From Oenanthe sinensis (lineage: Eukaryota; Streptophyta; Magnoliopsida; Apiales; Apiaceae), in contig JAPMAC010000207.1 of NCBI GenBank assembly GCA_028671895.1, forward strand, positions 3,224,001 through 3,288,000: a stretch of DNA of 64,000 nucleotides, read 5' to 3'. Below, piece by piece: positions 22,821-35,100 of this stretch. Made by a program: the position numbers and the translations under genes. The notes under the pieces are model-generated. The model ran no database searches. It saw only the letters and a program-made list of their open reading frames with translations, and was not told where the DNA came from. Each line of letters opens with the position of its first letter. Position 1 is the stretch's first letter.

Positions 22821-22856
22821 TGCTCTGATACCAATTGTTAGGATTTAAACGCTTAA
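22821..22856 (-). other. LTR/primer-site scar
   Basis: On the minus strand the sequence reads CCTAACAATTGGTATCAGAGCA, split here as LTR end CCTAACA and primer site TTGGTATCAGAGCA (22834-22821). This is the typical junction of a plant LTR retrotransposon. The rest of the element is not recognisable, so it is probably a remnant. Confidence 0.6.
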
Positions 22857-22976
22857 CACTACACCAAAAACAGCTACTTGTAAAGAAGGCACAACTTATA
22901 ATCTTTATATTTGCGCAATTTATAATTTTTATATTATAGCAGTCAGCGCCATTTATATTATAGCAGTCAGCGCCAC
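22857..22976 (+). repeat. Possible CACTA transposon end
   Basis: CACTACACCAAAAACAGC at 22857 resembles CACTA (En/Spm) terminal repeats, and is followed by short subterminal-like direct repeats (TTATAGCAGTCAGCGCCA twice, 22934-22975). No matching inverted end (…TAGTG) was found before the RER4-like gene, so the call stays weak and only one end is present. Confidence 0.35.
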
Positions 22977-23545
22977 GTTTCGATTTAGAAAAATGCTGAC
23001 ACTCCAACAAAACTCATTCTTAAATTAAACTTTTTTTCTTAAATTAAATTTTGCTTTTGCGATCAAACAGGAATCACATTCATCATGAAAATGTATATCA
23101 TACAATATTTGCACTACTCAATATACGTACTGTTAAGCCGGCACAAAGACCGTTAATATGCTTCCCATGGATCAATAAGATGTCTATCCAAGCCAATTAA
23201 CAGATTGCCAAATCACTGATCTCCAGAGAGTACGAAACAATATCATATGGTAAAACTACAGTTTGTGAATCAAGAGAATTTTTTATATTAACCATGAAGA
23301 ATGAAATTCTAGGTATCCAAATACCAACTACATTTCAACTATAATCAAAACTATGAGAAAGCTCTTCTCATCTCGGATATTCTTCAATGAAGATCATCAA
23401 GGTATATCATGCAAAATACTTAGCCATTGATCGGTAGTCCCTCGTGCTCACTAGTACTGACAGTTTATCGAGGTAGTTCGGCATTAAAATCATAGCATTG
23501 CAAAATTAAAAGGCAAGTTGAGACCTTGTTTGACCATCTTAAAGC
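22977..23545. other. 3' flank of the RER4-like gene, no other gene seen
   Basis: Intergenic sequence beyond the RER4-like stop codon. It probably includes that gene's 3' UTR near 23300-23545. No repeat, ORF or RNA gene could be supported. Confidence 0.45.
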
Positions 23546-26500
23546 TTAGGTTGTTGAGACCTTTTTCCTAACTACTCTCTTTCTCCGAGCCTTGGGAGGT
23601 GGTGCTTCCCCCTCGGGAACAGAATCACTTTGTTGTCCCTGTTTGATGCCAAGTAGCCCAAGCCCAGATACAATGGGATTCTTGGAGATGAACCATTTTG
23701 ACGAAGAGGACTGATCAACAGCTTCAGATGGTCTACTGTACGCCTTTAAGCGGTTTTCTGTCAGGGCTAGCGGATCAACTTCAACCCCAAGCCAGGCCAA
23801 CCGAGATGTCTCACCTAACTGAGTATTCAACAACCTACATACAAAAGAAAAGATGTAACCATGACATAACATCTGGATGTATATGGCTCAATTTTTGTGA
23901 ACTATAATATTTTGGTTTAAACAATCATCCAAAAATATCACTCTAATTTCTACACTATATATGACTCAAGGTCACTATACATGGTTGGCAAAAAATGATT
24001 ACAGAAATATGCTTATAACAATATAACACATGCTAGAATCCAGTACAATTGCATACCACTTGGAAAAATTGCATACCTAAACCAATAACCTCAAACCAAA
24101 AGAAGCATAACCACCAAAAAGGCAAGAATCCTCTTGATATGCAAATATGAACATACCAAAAAAACAAGTGAATGGCTGTTGGATGAAAATTTAATTAATG
24201 AAAAAGCCACATACCTCAGAGCTGTGCTAAAAACCAATGCTACACCAATAACATCAAAATGGTGGACTACAACCTTGTCAAATCCGCACAACAGCTGATA
24301 ACGTAGGTTTGCATACAGACCGAGGAAAGCTCCATAACCGAGAGCATTGGTACTAACAGATGGAATCGTCACAGATAACCTATAGATTAAATGTAATTCA
24401 GAAAATATCTGAAAACAGACATGACTTGAGGTTGGCAATTTAGAGCAAAGATCTGACATAGAAATTGAAGTGTAAACGGAACAAAACACTAAGCATTATT
24501 CACCTTCCCTCCTTTCTGCTAGCAACGAGATTTGACAAAGCGCCCTGGGCTGCTCCAGCAGTTAACCCAACCATACACAATTCCGCAGCTTTGTAAAAGA
24601 ATGAGTGGATTCTCTTCTGCATGTCAAACTCTCTGAGAGGATAGCTCTTCTCAAAGATATTATTCGGAAGTTTTTGCAGTGTATTCTGCAGATCAAAACG
24701 GAATGTGTTCCCATACGAACGACAAGGTGCTAGTGTCCAAACAACTATAGCATTGCAAGCTGTTACTGTCAGCACATTAATAAGTGCAAGATCCCATTCC
24801 TGCTTTATCCTAAAAAAACAGAAAATTACATAAAGATTAGATAATATTTAGTCATAATATTCTGTTGTCAAAGTCAAATGATATACTACCTCTCCTTGCG
24901 ATTTTTGAACTCCCACCAGACCGAGCAACCAAATGTAGATACCTGCTCAAATAGAAGCCTCTGTAGAAATGCAGGATCTGCTATCATCCTGTGAAAAACA
25001 AATCAAATTAAGGAGAGTCAGATAAATGCTTAAAGGTTATTGACTTGCACATATCAACAATCTAGCACCATATTGTTCTGGATGTTGACGAGCCACAAAT
25101 ATTTCCCACATTTCTACCTAAGCGGTAAAACCAATATCAAGAAAGTCTCTAAAATTTTAGGGCCACATCCAGACCATGAAAAGAAAAAAAGAACACTCAT
25201 AAGCATGATCATTAGTAATAGCACACTCAGCAGAAGTTTTAAACAGGCTGCTCAACTGCTTACTTTTAATCTTATATATTTTTGAATAATTTTCTCTTCT
25301 TTATCTTAAAGAATGTAAAAAAACAATTTTTTTATTCAAATGAAAGAATAACCTTTGAAAGTTCAAACATCTCTTGAGCACATAATAACTTCATATTACA
25401 AGTCCTAGACAGTGGAAACAATATTAAACTCACTGAATAGCCTGTCATATATAGCAATACAGCAATAATGTCTTCAAAATTACCTGCCAATAAACCCCCT
25501 AGACAATCCTTGAGGAAGTGTGCGAGAAATTGCCCGAGTTACGGTTGGCCTTGCATTAATTGCCAGATATTTTACCATCTGTGCAGTGCTCACTAAACCC
25601 TACAACAAATTACATATCAAATCTGAAACTTAAGTTATTAACTACATATAAATTTTAAAACCACCAAAATATACAATGTACCATTTCACAAGCCTGCCGA
25701 ATTCCTGCTGGCAAATCTATCATTGTCTTTTGCCATTCATTCAATACTGCTTTGATAAGTTCCCTATCAAATAGCTGCGAGAATTGATGCAAATAAATGA
25801 GTATGAAACTAAAATAACACTAAAACAAAACAATAATAATAAGTGTTTGTCATTGTGTTCTATAAGCTGCCAACCTCTGGAAGAACCATCCTTCTCCTAA
25901 ACAGGCCACCCTCATCACCATCATCACCCTCGTCAAAGTCATCAAAGTAATCATCATCATCACCATTGTCGTCTCCTCCGTCACCACCACCAAAATTAAT
26001 ACTTTTTCCAATATTACCACCACCTCCACCAATTGCAAGCTGGGAGATAGAAAAAGGTATCATTCATGTCAGATGTACGGAAATACAAGTTATCAATCAA
26101 TAAATGCACAGTGAAGTTATTGTACAAAGCAAAAGGACATTGATCATAGAGGAATCTATGATAAGTAAATAAATCTAGTTTTATAATATCAAAAGCTAAA
26201 ATCAAGGATGGTGGCACAATCTATTTAGGCCCATTTCAGTAATAACATGTCAGACCCACAACCACGATCTGCAAATATATATCCATACTGAACAAAAACG
26301 TAGTTTGGAATAAGACAATGAACAAGCTACTTGCCAAAAAAAAACAATTAGTTTCACATATCAGTCACAAATTCCAAATGCAACTTCATCTTACAACAAG
26401 TGTTACAAAAATATTTCAAGGGTAATCCAACTAAGAATACAATTGTCGTACGACACAAAGAGAAAGTGATAAACTAAACTATAAGACTTGTTAAGTATGC

Positions 26501-27575
26501 ATCAGATGTACAACAAATTAAATTACACTAAAGTTTGGAAATATTTATACAGTGCTACTTTGTAATATAGGTCTACTAGTCGAGTCACAATTTAGCTCTC
26601 CCCGAAACTAGTCTAGGGCAGCTTGAACAATCCTGCGACATCACACCACCTTGACGGTCTTTACCTATCCAACAATTTCAGATGTATATAGTTTCAAGCA
26701 CTTTGCTACCTTATGAGCCACAACTAGCAATGGTATAGCAAAACGAGTCGCTGTAAGCACTTATGGCTGTTTTGGAAATATATTTAAGCAACTTATTCCA
26801 AAAAAAACTGGAGCACTCTATGTTTCTATCAAGATATTTGAAATCACCATCACCAAACTCGAAAACAACATTTTGTACCGGAATCCACTCCCGATGCCGG
26901 AACCGATTCTAGAAAAAAACATGACTATAAATTTTTATTCATTCTTCCAAGTCCAGCTTTAAAAATGTGTTCACTTGAATCTTTTCATTTCCGCGGTCTA
27001 GCTAAGCCTTGAGTTAAGGTCTGAAAGTCAAAAGCCCCAAACTAAATCAGTAAATTCTACTAAAACATATCGAGCTAAACAAATACATCTACAATATCGA
27101 AAAGTCAATAACAGTAATCGAAACAGTTAATTTACCCATCAATCAATTCATTTCATTTCAGTTAAACAAATACAACTACCACACGATATCGAAAACTGAA
27201 AAAAACAAAACAAACCTCAGGACTAGACTTAGTCTGTTTCTGCGTCAAATCGAGCTTCGATTTCTCCAACGTAGTAGCACCAAACGCTCCGAACTGGCCT
27301 CCCTTCATAACCGGACCATACAAAACCCCAGACGTCGTCGTCGCCGATGAGTCATTCACAAAACACCGCTCCAATCCTTCAATTGCGTCGTCATGAACCG
27401 ACGGCGACGACGAAGCCTTCACAACGAAACTTCGTATACGGAGCTTAATCGGAACCCTAATTGGCCGGAAAAATGAGACACGGGGGGGCAATAGAGGTGA
27501 TTTTGCTGAAGATAAGGGCTTGTTACAAGCTGGAAGTGGACTTATATACAGTATTTGAAACACTGTGTTTGACAT
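23546..27575 (-). CDS. RER4: RETICULATA-RELATED chloroplast protein (RER4-like)
   Basis: Eight exons on the minus strand join in frame: 27575-27216, 26039-25875, 25774-25682, 25599-25484, 24988-24890, 24809-24504, 24379-24215 and 23834-23546. All have GT-AG introns. The total is 1593 nt, 530 residues. The N-terminus is rich in Ser, Arg and Pro with few acids, a likely plastid transit peptide. Exon 2 encodes a Gly-rich then Asp-rich linker (GGGGGN; DDDDYFDDF). The DUF3411 core follows: LFDREL, then WQKTMIDLPAG (exon 3); NARPTVTRAISR and LPQGLSRGFIGRM (exons 4-5); APCRSYGNTFRFDLQNTLQK (exon 6); STNALGYGAFLGLYANLRYQ (exon 7). The C-terminus is basic (KARRKRVVRKKV). Family members are plastid envelope proteins affecting leaf mesophyll development. 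Assignment to RER4 rather than a paralogue rests on remembered similarity. No damage was seen. Confidence 0.88.
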
Positions 27576-27660
27576 TTTTATCTTTTAGTTTTGGGTTTGT
27601 ATAGATAAATAGATAGATAGGATGATTTTTTGTGGGTTAAATTTCCATAAAAGTGTACTT

Positions 27661-27718
<58 letters not shown>

Positions 27719-29614
27719 GTTTGATTGAGTTCTCTCTAGAAATTTGTAGAGAGAGAAAGGGGGGAATGAGGAGTGGGATGTTTGGGTTTTGATGGATATG
27801 GATGGGTGGCCCGGTTAGGCGATAAACCCAATCTTAAATTCACCCCGGGCCGTTCGGTTGCTTAAATTTAAAATTATTTATTTAATTTTTATTTTTTATA
27901 TATTTTCATATTTTTTTAAAAATAAATATTTATTTAAGAATTTTAAAATTGAAGATTATTTTTAAAATAAAAAATAAATTACTTATTTTTATAAAAAAAT
28001 ATATATATACTTCTTTTTTTTCAGAAACAAATATTTATTTCCGATAAATAAGTGCCTCCAACTCGATTTCGCAAATCGCAGTGAATTCGATTTGACTTAT
28101 TTTTATTCCAATCCTCGAGTTTGGAAAAATGAGATGAGCAAAAAACAATTGCCCTCTTTAAATTTATTCAAGAAAAGAAAAAGAATTGATGAAAAAGTGT
28201 TTATTAATTTTTTCTCTAAATTTTGTTTTTAAATATAAAATAATTGAGAGAATATATTTTACATTTTCTTTTATATTCAACATTTTTTTCCCAAAAAAAT
28301 ATTTTTTATTTTAAACTTGAGAGAAAATGTTTTTATGTCTATTTTAGAGGGAATTAATCTTTGACAAATGATTGCGAGTGACTATTATTTCATAATTTTT
28401 TCCCGTAAATAAATAAAAATTTAAAATTTTTATTAAAATTGCGGATAAATTACAATAACCTCCTGAATTCTTATAAAAAAATAAAAATAATTTTAATCAT
28501 TATAAAAAAGCTGCAAACAAATATTTCTAACAATCATTCGCAGTGAGGTACCGTTGCTCTATTCTCTTTTTTTTTCTTTTATTATAAATCTGACTACAAT
28601 AAAATACAGTTTATGAAATATGCAACTCACAACTATACAAATATTTTTGTCAAGATTGTATTTTATTAAATTAAATTAAAGCTGATGAATAGCAATGTAC
28701 AAAGTTTACTTCGACTAAATATCTATGTCGTAAAAATAGATGTTGGGTGTCTTTTTCAAACGATTTTATGCTAATCGGGTCAAAAAATATTTTTTTATAA
28801 AAATCAATCAAAATCGGAATTAATCGTTTAATATTGAAAAAATATATAAATTTAAGTTTTTTTATAATAAATTTAATTATTTAACTTATAAGTTTATTCT
28901 CTATTATTTTAAAATTTTATTAAATATTTATTTAAATTTGTATTATGTATACAAAAATAATTATATATATATAATAATATTAAATTAATCCCGATTAATG
29001 ATTAATCATTCCGATTAATTTCTGATTATTCAATTAATCTGTGTTCGGTGCTTCACTGATTAATTTTTATTCCCATTTTTCATAACACTGCTAAATATAT
29101 ACCTGCACAAATCCTCAAACTAAATTGAATAAAATAATATATAACTGAGTTCTGTATGAGTTGGTTTCATTAATTATATTATATTATATACATAAGAAAC
29201 ACTAGTTGTTTTGTATATGCGTTTAAAAAAATTTAATATGAAAATTTTGTTTGTATAAAACATTCATTACATTTTGTAAAATCTTAATAAAAAATAAAAA
29301 TAAATAATACGGAATCATTTATTTATTTGCATAACTAAAATAAAATATTGATTTAATATTGATTTATTTACAAAAACTCAAATAATTTTAATATTTTAAG
29401 AAGTTTACTGGTTCTCAAGATAAAAAGTTTTCACAAGAATGTTACCATATATATGTATATATAAATTTTTTTTAATTTTTATAAATAATTTTTATTACAT
29501 ATAATATTTACATAAATTATATGTAGTTCTCATGTATCAGAGATATTATATTTTATTAAAAAGTATTGCTATTATTTGCGTTTTCAATTTAAAATATTTT
29601 ATTTTAATAAGTAT
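27576..29614 (-). promoter_or_regulatory. RER4-like 5' flank and AT-rich intergenic DNA
   Basis: The first 200 bp hold the presumed 5' UTR/promoter of the RER4-like gene, including short GATA repeats (27603-27620) and the GA microsatellite. From about 27850 to 29610 the DNA is extremely AT-rich with only short stop-filled frames. Repeated GATTAAT-type motifs occur at 28985-29065. No gene or bounded element could be supported. Confidence 0.4.
27664..27715. repeat. (GA)26 microsatellite
   Basis: 26 uninterrupted GA units, read as (TC)n on the gene strand, 89 bp upstream of the RER4-like start codon. CT/TC tracts in 5' UTRs and core promoters are common in plants. An effect on expression is only inferred. 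Confidence 0.95.
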
Positions 29615-30759
29615 TGTTAGGGATTATGGGGTTAACAATGTAATCAATTTTAGTATTTAATCTTAATTCTTAAATAAGTTAAGTAAAATGTACTGTCATG
29701 TGTATATTGATAGTATGTTTAAACAATCACTTGAAATAATATGTTTAACCCCAATGAAAATAGGTGACAGTAAGTTTAATAGTTTCAGGATGTTTAAACA
29801 GACACTTGAAACAGTATGTTTAACCACAGCACAAATATGTGACAGTAAGTTTAATAGTTACTGTCTTGTACAAATGTAATAACCTGATCCATGAAGTAGA
29901 AGTTCATAAAGTGTTCACGCACAACATGGTTTAAATTCACGACTCAAGGAACAGGTAACAACAACTATTCTCTTGACAATAAACTTGGCAGAGAATGAAG
30001 ATTTGAAGACATCAAGTTTTACTGACAGCAACATTGGCGGGGATAGTTGACAGTAGCTTTGGAGACAATATGTTTTAATGGACTATCAAAACTTGACAAC
30101 AAAGTATGCGGAGCCGAAGATATTGTCACCATAGATGGCTAAAATTTGACAGTATAATTTTAGTGAAGCTGATAGTTTGTTCCTGGTAGCAGAGTAGATA
30201 TGGAAAACACAAAGAATGATTTTGACATCTCAACCTACTCTATCAAGTCTACTACTGCAACTTGGGAGAAGAAAAACAAAAAAGATAAAGAGTGTTCAAG
30301 GAGTCAAAGATTTCCTTACATCTCATAACAGCTTTATCTACAAAGGGAAGGGTGAATAGGAAAAGTAATATTTATATTTCAAGTTTTATTCTAGGACAGA
30401 GAAAAAGTGCACCCGTAAATGATATATGTGTTTCAGTATAAATACACATATCCCACAAACACTTTTCTTAATGCAACTGAGATAGAATTACTTTTTCTAT
30501 TCTCTCAAACTTAGTAACAATAACAAATCTAATTGTTATTGTAACTCAGTAGTTGGAATTATTTTATAGTCTAGTTGTAGCAACAAAATTAATAATATAT
30601 TAATTTTGAAGTTTAAACACCGTGTCTTTGATATACTTTGGATGTTTGCATTTTAAACTTGTTAAACATTATTCTTGTTTGTTGTAGTGAGAATAATGAT
30701 TATTTAACAAAGTTGCATTCACCCCCCCCCCCTTTCTGTAACACTCATTCTGTTTAATA
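29615..30759 (+). repeat. 5' LTR of the right-hand Copia element
   Basis: Begins TGTTAGGGATTATGGGG. The end is uncertain (30748-30760), just before the primer site and after a C-run at 30722-30732. Length about 1.1 kb. Without a second LTR the boundaries rest on the TG start and the primer site. Confidence 0.6.
29712..29861 (+). repeat. 75-bp direct repeat pair in the LTR
   Basis: Two tandem units start at 29712 and 29787, sharing ATGTTTAAACA, CACTTGAAA and GTGACAGTAAGTTTAATAGT. The internal motif GTATGTTTAAC also recurs within each unit. Such repeats are common in U3 regions. Confidence 0.75.
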
Positions 30760-30761
30760 AC

Positions 30762-30773
30762 TGGTATCAGAGC
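30762..30773 (+). other. Primer-binding site (tRNA-iMet)
   Basis: TGGTATCAGAGC, a perfect plant tRNA-iMet primer site, followed 36 bp later by the gag ATG. Confidence 0.85.
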
Positions 30774-30809
30774 GGAAGGTTCAACATATCTAACCTGAAA
30801 AGATCCAAA

Positions 30810-31812
30810 ATGAGTGCACAGAAAGTAAACATCATAAAAATACCCACCTTTGACAAAGAACATTACAAAAACAGCCAACCCAGTTTATCATGGTATAATG
30901 GAAAATGGTCATTTTATTCCTCAATCATATTTACCTGAAACCATACCTGCCTATTGTGTTCCTAAAAAGGTTTTAGTATACAATGATACTGAAAAGGAAA
31001 AAATAGTCATGGATGATTGTTTGCAGTTCATAATCATTGAAGCACTTGACAATGTTATGTACAATAATATTGTCAACTGAACAAGTGCCAAACAAATATG
31101 GGAAACCATTGAGATACTTTGTGAAGGAACAGAAGAAATGAAAGACAATCAAAGACAAATCATGGTGTCTCAGTATGAGACTTTTATGGCCAAATCAAGT
31201 GAAGGGTTGACTGAGATATTTGAAAGGTTCAGTAGACTGATAAATGACTTGCAGCTGCATGGAAAGTTTTATGATAAAAAGGAAGTAAACATGAAATTCA
31301 TGTTGACACTTTTTGATCATCTTGAGCATAAGGTTGCTGCTATAAGAGAGGGAAGAGACATGGCTACAGTCTCTCTTAAAACTCTCTATGGCATTTTGAA
31401 AACCTATGAGCTAGAGTTGCTGCAAAAGAGAGTTATACAGTCCGGTCAAAGAGGCAAGATGACAAACACCTCAAATGTTCTTGTGGCACAAGATCCAAAG
31501 ATGTTGCAGTTACAAGAATATCAACATCAAGAAATCAAAATCGAAGATATTACTAATGTGGATGAGGATGTCACTCTTGAACTCAAAGATGGTGATGAAG
31601 ATGAGTTCTATACTCTGGAGGAGCTTGACAACATGGAAAACAAAACAATGGCTTACATGACAAGGAAATTCTCAAACTTGAGGTTTAAGAAAAACAGAAC
31701 ATTTAAGTCTAAAGGTCAATTCTCTAAGTACAACAAAGGAAACTCTTTAAAACCTGGAGGAAGTGGAAAAGGTGATTACAAAACAGGAATGGTGGACAGG
31801 TCAAAGACATAA
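30810..31812 (+). pseudogene. Copia gag pseudogene
   Basis: ATG at 30810 opens MSAQKVNIIKIPTFDKEHY, then the frame is lost. The best open part is 31138-31812, with UBN2-type gag features: KQIWETIEILCEGTEEM just upstream (31090-31140), then FERFSRLINDLQLHGKFYDK and LYGILKTYELELLQK. An acidic stretch (about 31555-31630) and a basic tail (about 31680-31810) follow. Unlike typical gag it ends at a stop before any CCHC knuckle. Related in style to the gag at 17286-17696, so probably the same broad Copia group. Several stops in the first 300 bp inactivate it. Confidence 0.7.
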
Positions 31813-32158
31813 TTAATCACTAAGGTTGTTGCTGAGTAGTCTGAATCGAACTCTTTGAAAAGGCAAATGTCTTCTACTCTACTGGGTTGATTGAGGAATT
31901 GAATTATGAGTTGAATAGTGCAAGTTACTTCATGATCAGAAGAATGCTGCAAATCATTGAGGGATTAGATGTAAAGACTCAGGTTTTTAGATGAATGTTG
32001 ATCAGAAAATTCCTAGAATTTATGGATTCCTTCAAACCTCATCCTTTGTATGGTACTGATGCTGAAGAACCTGAGCCACTAATTTACTCAGATGGAGTAA
32101 AGTTTGAAAATGATGAAGGTATCAAAGAATTCTGAAGTATGCTTCAAAAATGATCTTC
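31813..32158 (+). other. Unassigned region after gag (left half)
   Basis: Part of the Copia-like host element. Short open pieces such as LIEELNYELN (about 31888) and FKPHPLYGTDAEEPEPL (about 32032) appear coding-like but match no pol domain I know. The sequence continues at 62997 after removal of Gypsy A. Confidence 0.45.
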
Positions 32159-35100
32159 TGTGACGCCCCCAGACCCGAGGTCGGAGATCCAGGTTGTCAC
32201 TGTCCAATTTCCAGTATATACACACACTTGTAACCCAACAATAATAAACAACAATATACTAATCCCAAAGTAACCACATGCTGTTGACCCCAACACTTTA
32301 TCACACACACACGAGCCATAGTCTCAGAAACGAAGTTTCATAATTTACATCATTACATCTTAACTGATACATAATAGAGTTATCACAAGATGGGGTTGCA
32401 CGGCTAGCTAAAGCTCCTTGAGGAGACTATGCCGCAGTCAAAAGTAAATTAACTTACATCTGTTCTATGTACTTACATAAGTCATATTTATAGATAAACC
32501 TGACTAGTAGAAGCTGGAAGCCTATCCTACTAAGCCTCCCTACCTCAGGTACCGTAAAGCGGAATCTCTCATAGGGGGTCCTTGCCCTGGTGACCCGCTT
32601 GCGCAAGGTGCGGTGTACTCGTCTGGGCATGGTCTGCAACTGTAAGGTAGGAACAACAACAACAACAGAAAATAACAAGCAAGAATGAGCTACAAATGCT
32701 CAGCAAGTAATGGATAACAGTATAACAAGGTACTGAATCAATAACAGAGTACAATATCAAGATATCAGTGAAACTGCCAAGTGCAAGTAAACAATACTCA
32801 AAGCAATCACCAAACTCAAAGTTGATTATGTTCCCTGTTAACACTATCGGTAACTCAGCACCTAGGCTTTCGTTACAGTGCAACGTCAAATTCCAAGTGG
32901 AAGAAACGGGATTAACTGGAGATTTTTCAACGCCTTATTGTACTCGATGATCAGTCGCATGTACAATCGATATTTCGTCATTTTCTCTACTAGTAGAAGG
33001 ACAACCCCTTATCGGGACGTCACCCTAGGCAACTCATGGGCCTTTAATTAGGGCTGGGTCGTGCGTCCCCGACCTCTTACATAACTTTTACTCCAGTCCC
33101 TGATGAATACTTTAAAAATCATCAAACCTAGAAGGAAATTTAATCAAACCTTCTAGAAGAACAACAATCCACTTTAGGATTTCAATCAACTGTTAAGGAA
33201 GGGAATTTAATACAACCTCCCAGAACAACTCAACAATCCATCACAGGATTTCAATCAACAGATAAGGAAGGGAATTTAATACAACCTTCCAGAACAACTC
33301 AACAATCCATCACGGGATTTCAATCAACAGATAAGGAAGGGAATTTAATACAACCTTCCAGAACAACTCAACAATCCATCACAGGATTTCAATCAACAGA
33401 TAAGGAAGGGAATTTAATACAACCTTCCCGAACAACTCAACAATCCATCACAGGATTTCAATCAACAGATAAGGAAGGGAATTTAATACAACCTTCCAGA
33501 ACAACTCAACAATCCATCACAGGATTTCAATCAACAGATAAGGAAGGGAATTTAATACAACCTTCTACAACAACTCAACAATCCATCACAGGATTTCAAT
33601 CAACAGATAAGGAAGGAAATTTAATACAACCTTCCAGAACAACATTGAAATCCATCACAGGATTTCAATCAACAAATAAGGAAGGAAATTTAATACAACC
33701 TTCCAGAACAACTACGACCTATTGTTAGATTTCAATATCTGACAATAGCTTGGCTCCCGAAACGAGGTGGGAGTACTCTCGAAACATCTGGGTTGACTCT
33801 CAGTCAACGAATTTAACAAGACAGAAACCCTTGAATCAAGGAGACTCATGAACGCGACCGGGGAGCCGCTAATACTAGTTAAAATAGACTCCACAAAACA
33901 TTACCGTTTTGGAGTGAAATCATGGGCCATGAGGCACCAATACAACTGGGAGGAATATCGGAGTCGGACGTTACCTCCCGAACCTGGAGTTATCGACTCA
34001 GAATAAATACAAAATATCCGAGTCATCGCTCACTATTTATTATTTAATAAAAATAATAATCAAAGACGTTTAGACAACTCCAGAATATTTTTAAACGGCA
34101 AATAAATATTTTATTAATATTTAGGAGGCCCAGAATAGTCCTCGAAAAATATTAACAGGATTTAAAAGAATTAAAATATTTAATCCCAATATAATCAAGA
34201 TTATTTAATGTTTAAATAATCTTAAATGATTCAACATATTTAAATAATATTTAGTCAATATTAAATAATATTTAAATAAACCAAAACGAGTTAGAAGTAT
34301 TTAATCAATAGTTAAATACTTTTAATGTCCCAAAATATTTAAATAATATTTAATCAATATTAAATAATATTTAAAAAATTTCAAATGCCTTGAAAATATT
34401 TAATTAACCTTTAACTACTTTCTATATTCTTTAAATAATATTTAATAAACTAAATATTATTTAAAATAATAAACCTCGACTAACCGTCGGGACACGCTAG
34501 ACTACTCCCGGTCGACCATCGAGCACCAAAAAGATATGCTCGACACAGATTCAGTTATACGAACTGAAGAATAAACGTCCTCTAACTTTTTAAGAAGTTC
34601 AGAGGAGTCTCAGGGTTAGGTTGAAAGGATCTAGTCCTACTCACAAGGAACTACCTTAAACAACCTATGCATACATATGTCATACATTAGAATCAATGTG
34701 ACAAAGTGTCAGATACTTGCCTGTAGGTTTCCGCGGAAGTAAGCTCCTTCCTTGTTTCGTCCGAGTATCTACGAACAAAAACAATTCATCTTTAGCTATA
34801 CGAGTATTTCCTTAACCGTCCTATTAACACATACTCGTATAACTACCTGATTCATTCAAAACGACATATAATAAACAAGTCCATTAGCCCATAGCATTCT
34901 TATGTCATCATACGACATCTTTCGTTGAGGTTTCGTTTTCTAGTTTAGCCTCAAATGTCATTTTATAAAAAGGAAGTGGCTAAATCAAAACATTAGCATT
35001 TCCCTTAACTTTTCATATGCAGCACTTGGATTCAAACATTTTTCATAAATCAGGTTTTAATATTTTTAACCCAATTCTTCTTTCCAAGTCTTCACACATG

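Noticed and set aside
25850..26063. Overlapping minus-strand frames rich in Asp or Val/Met
   Set aside because: One is exon 2 of the RER4-like gene running into its introns, and the other is its alternate-frame shadow.
33172..33710. Regular repeat array that could look like CRISPR
   Set aside because: Units are contiguous 69-bp near-identical copies with no unique spacers, inside an LTR, in a plant genome.
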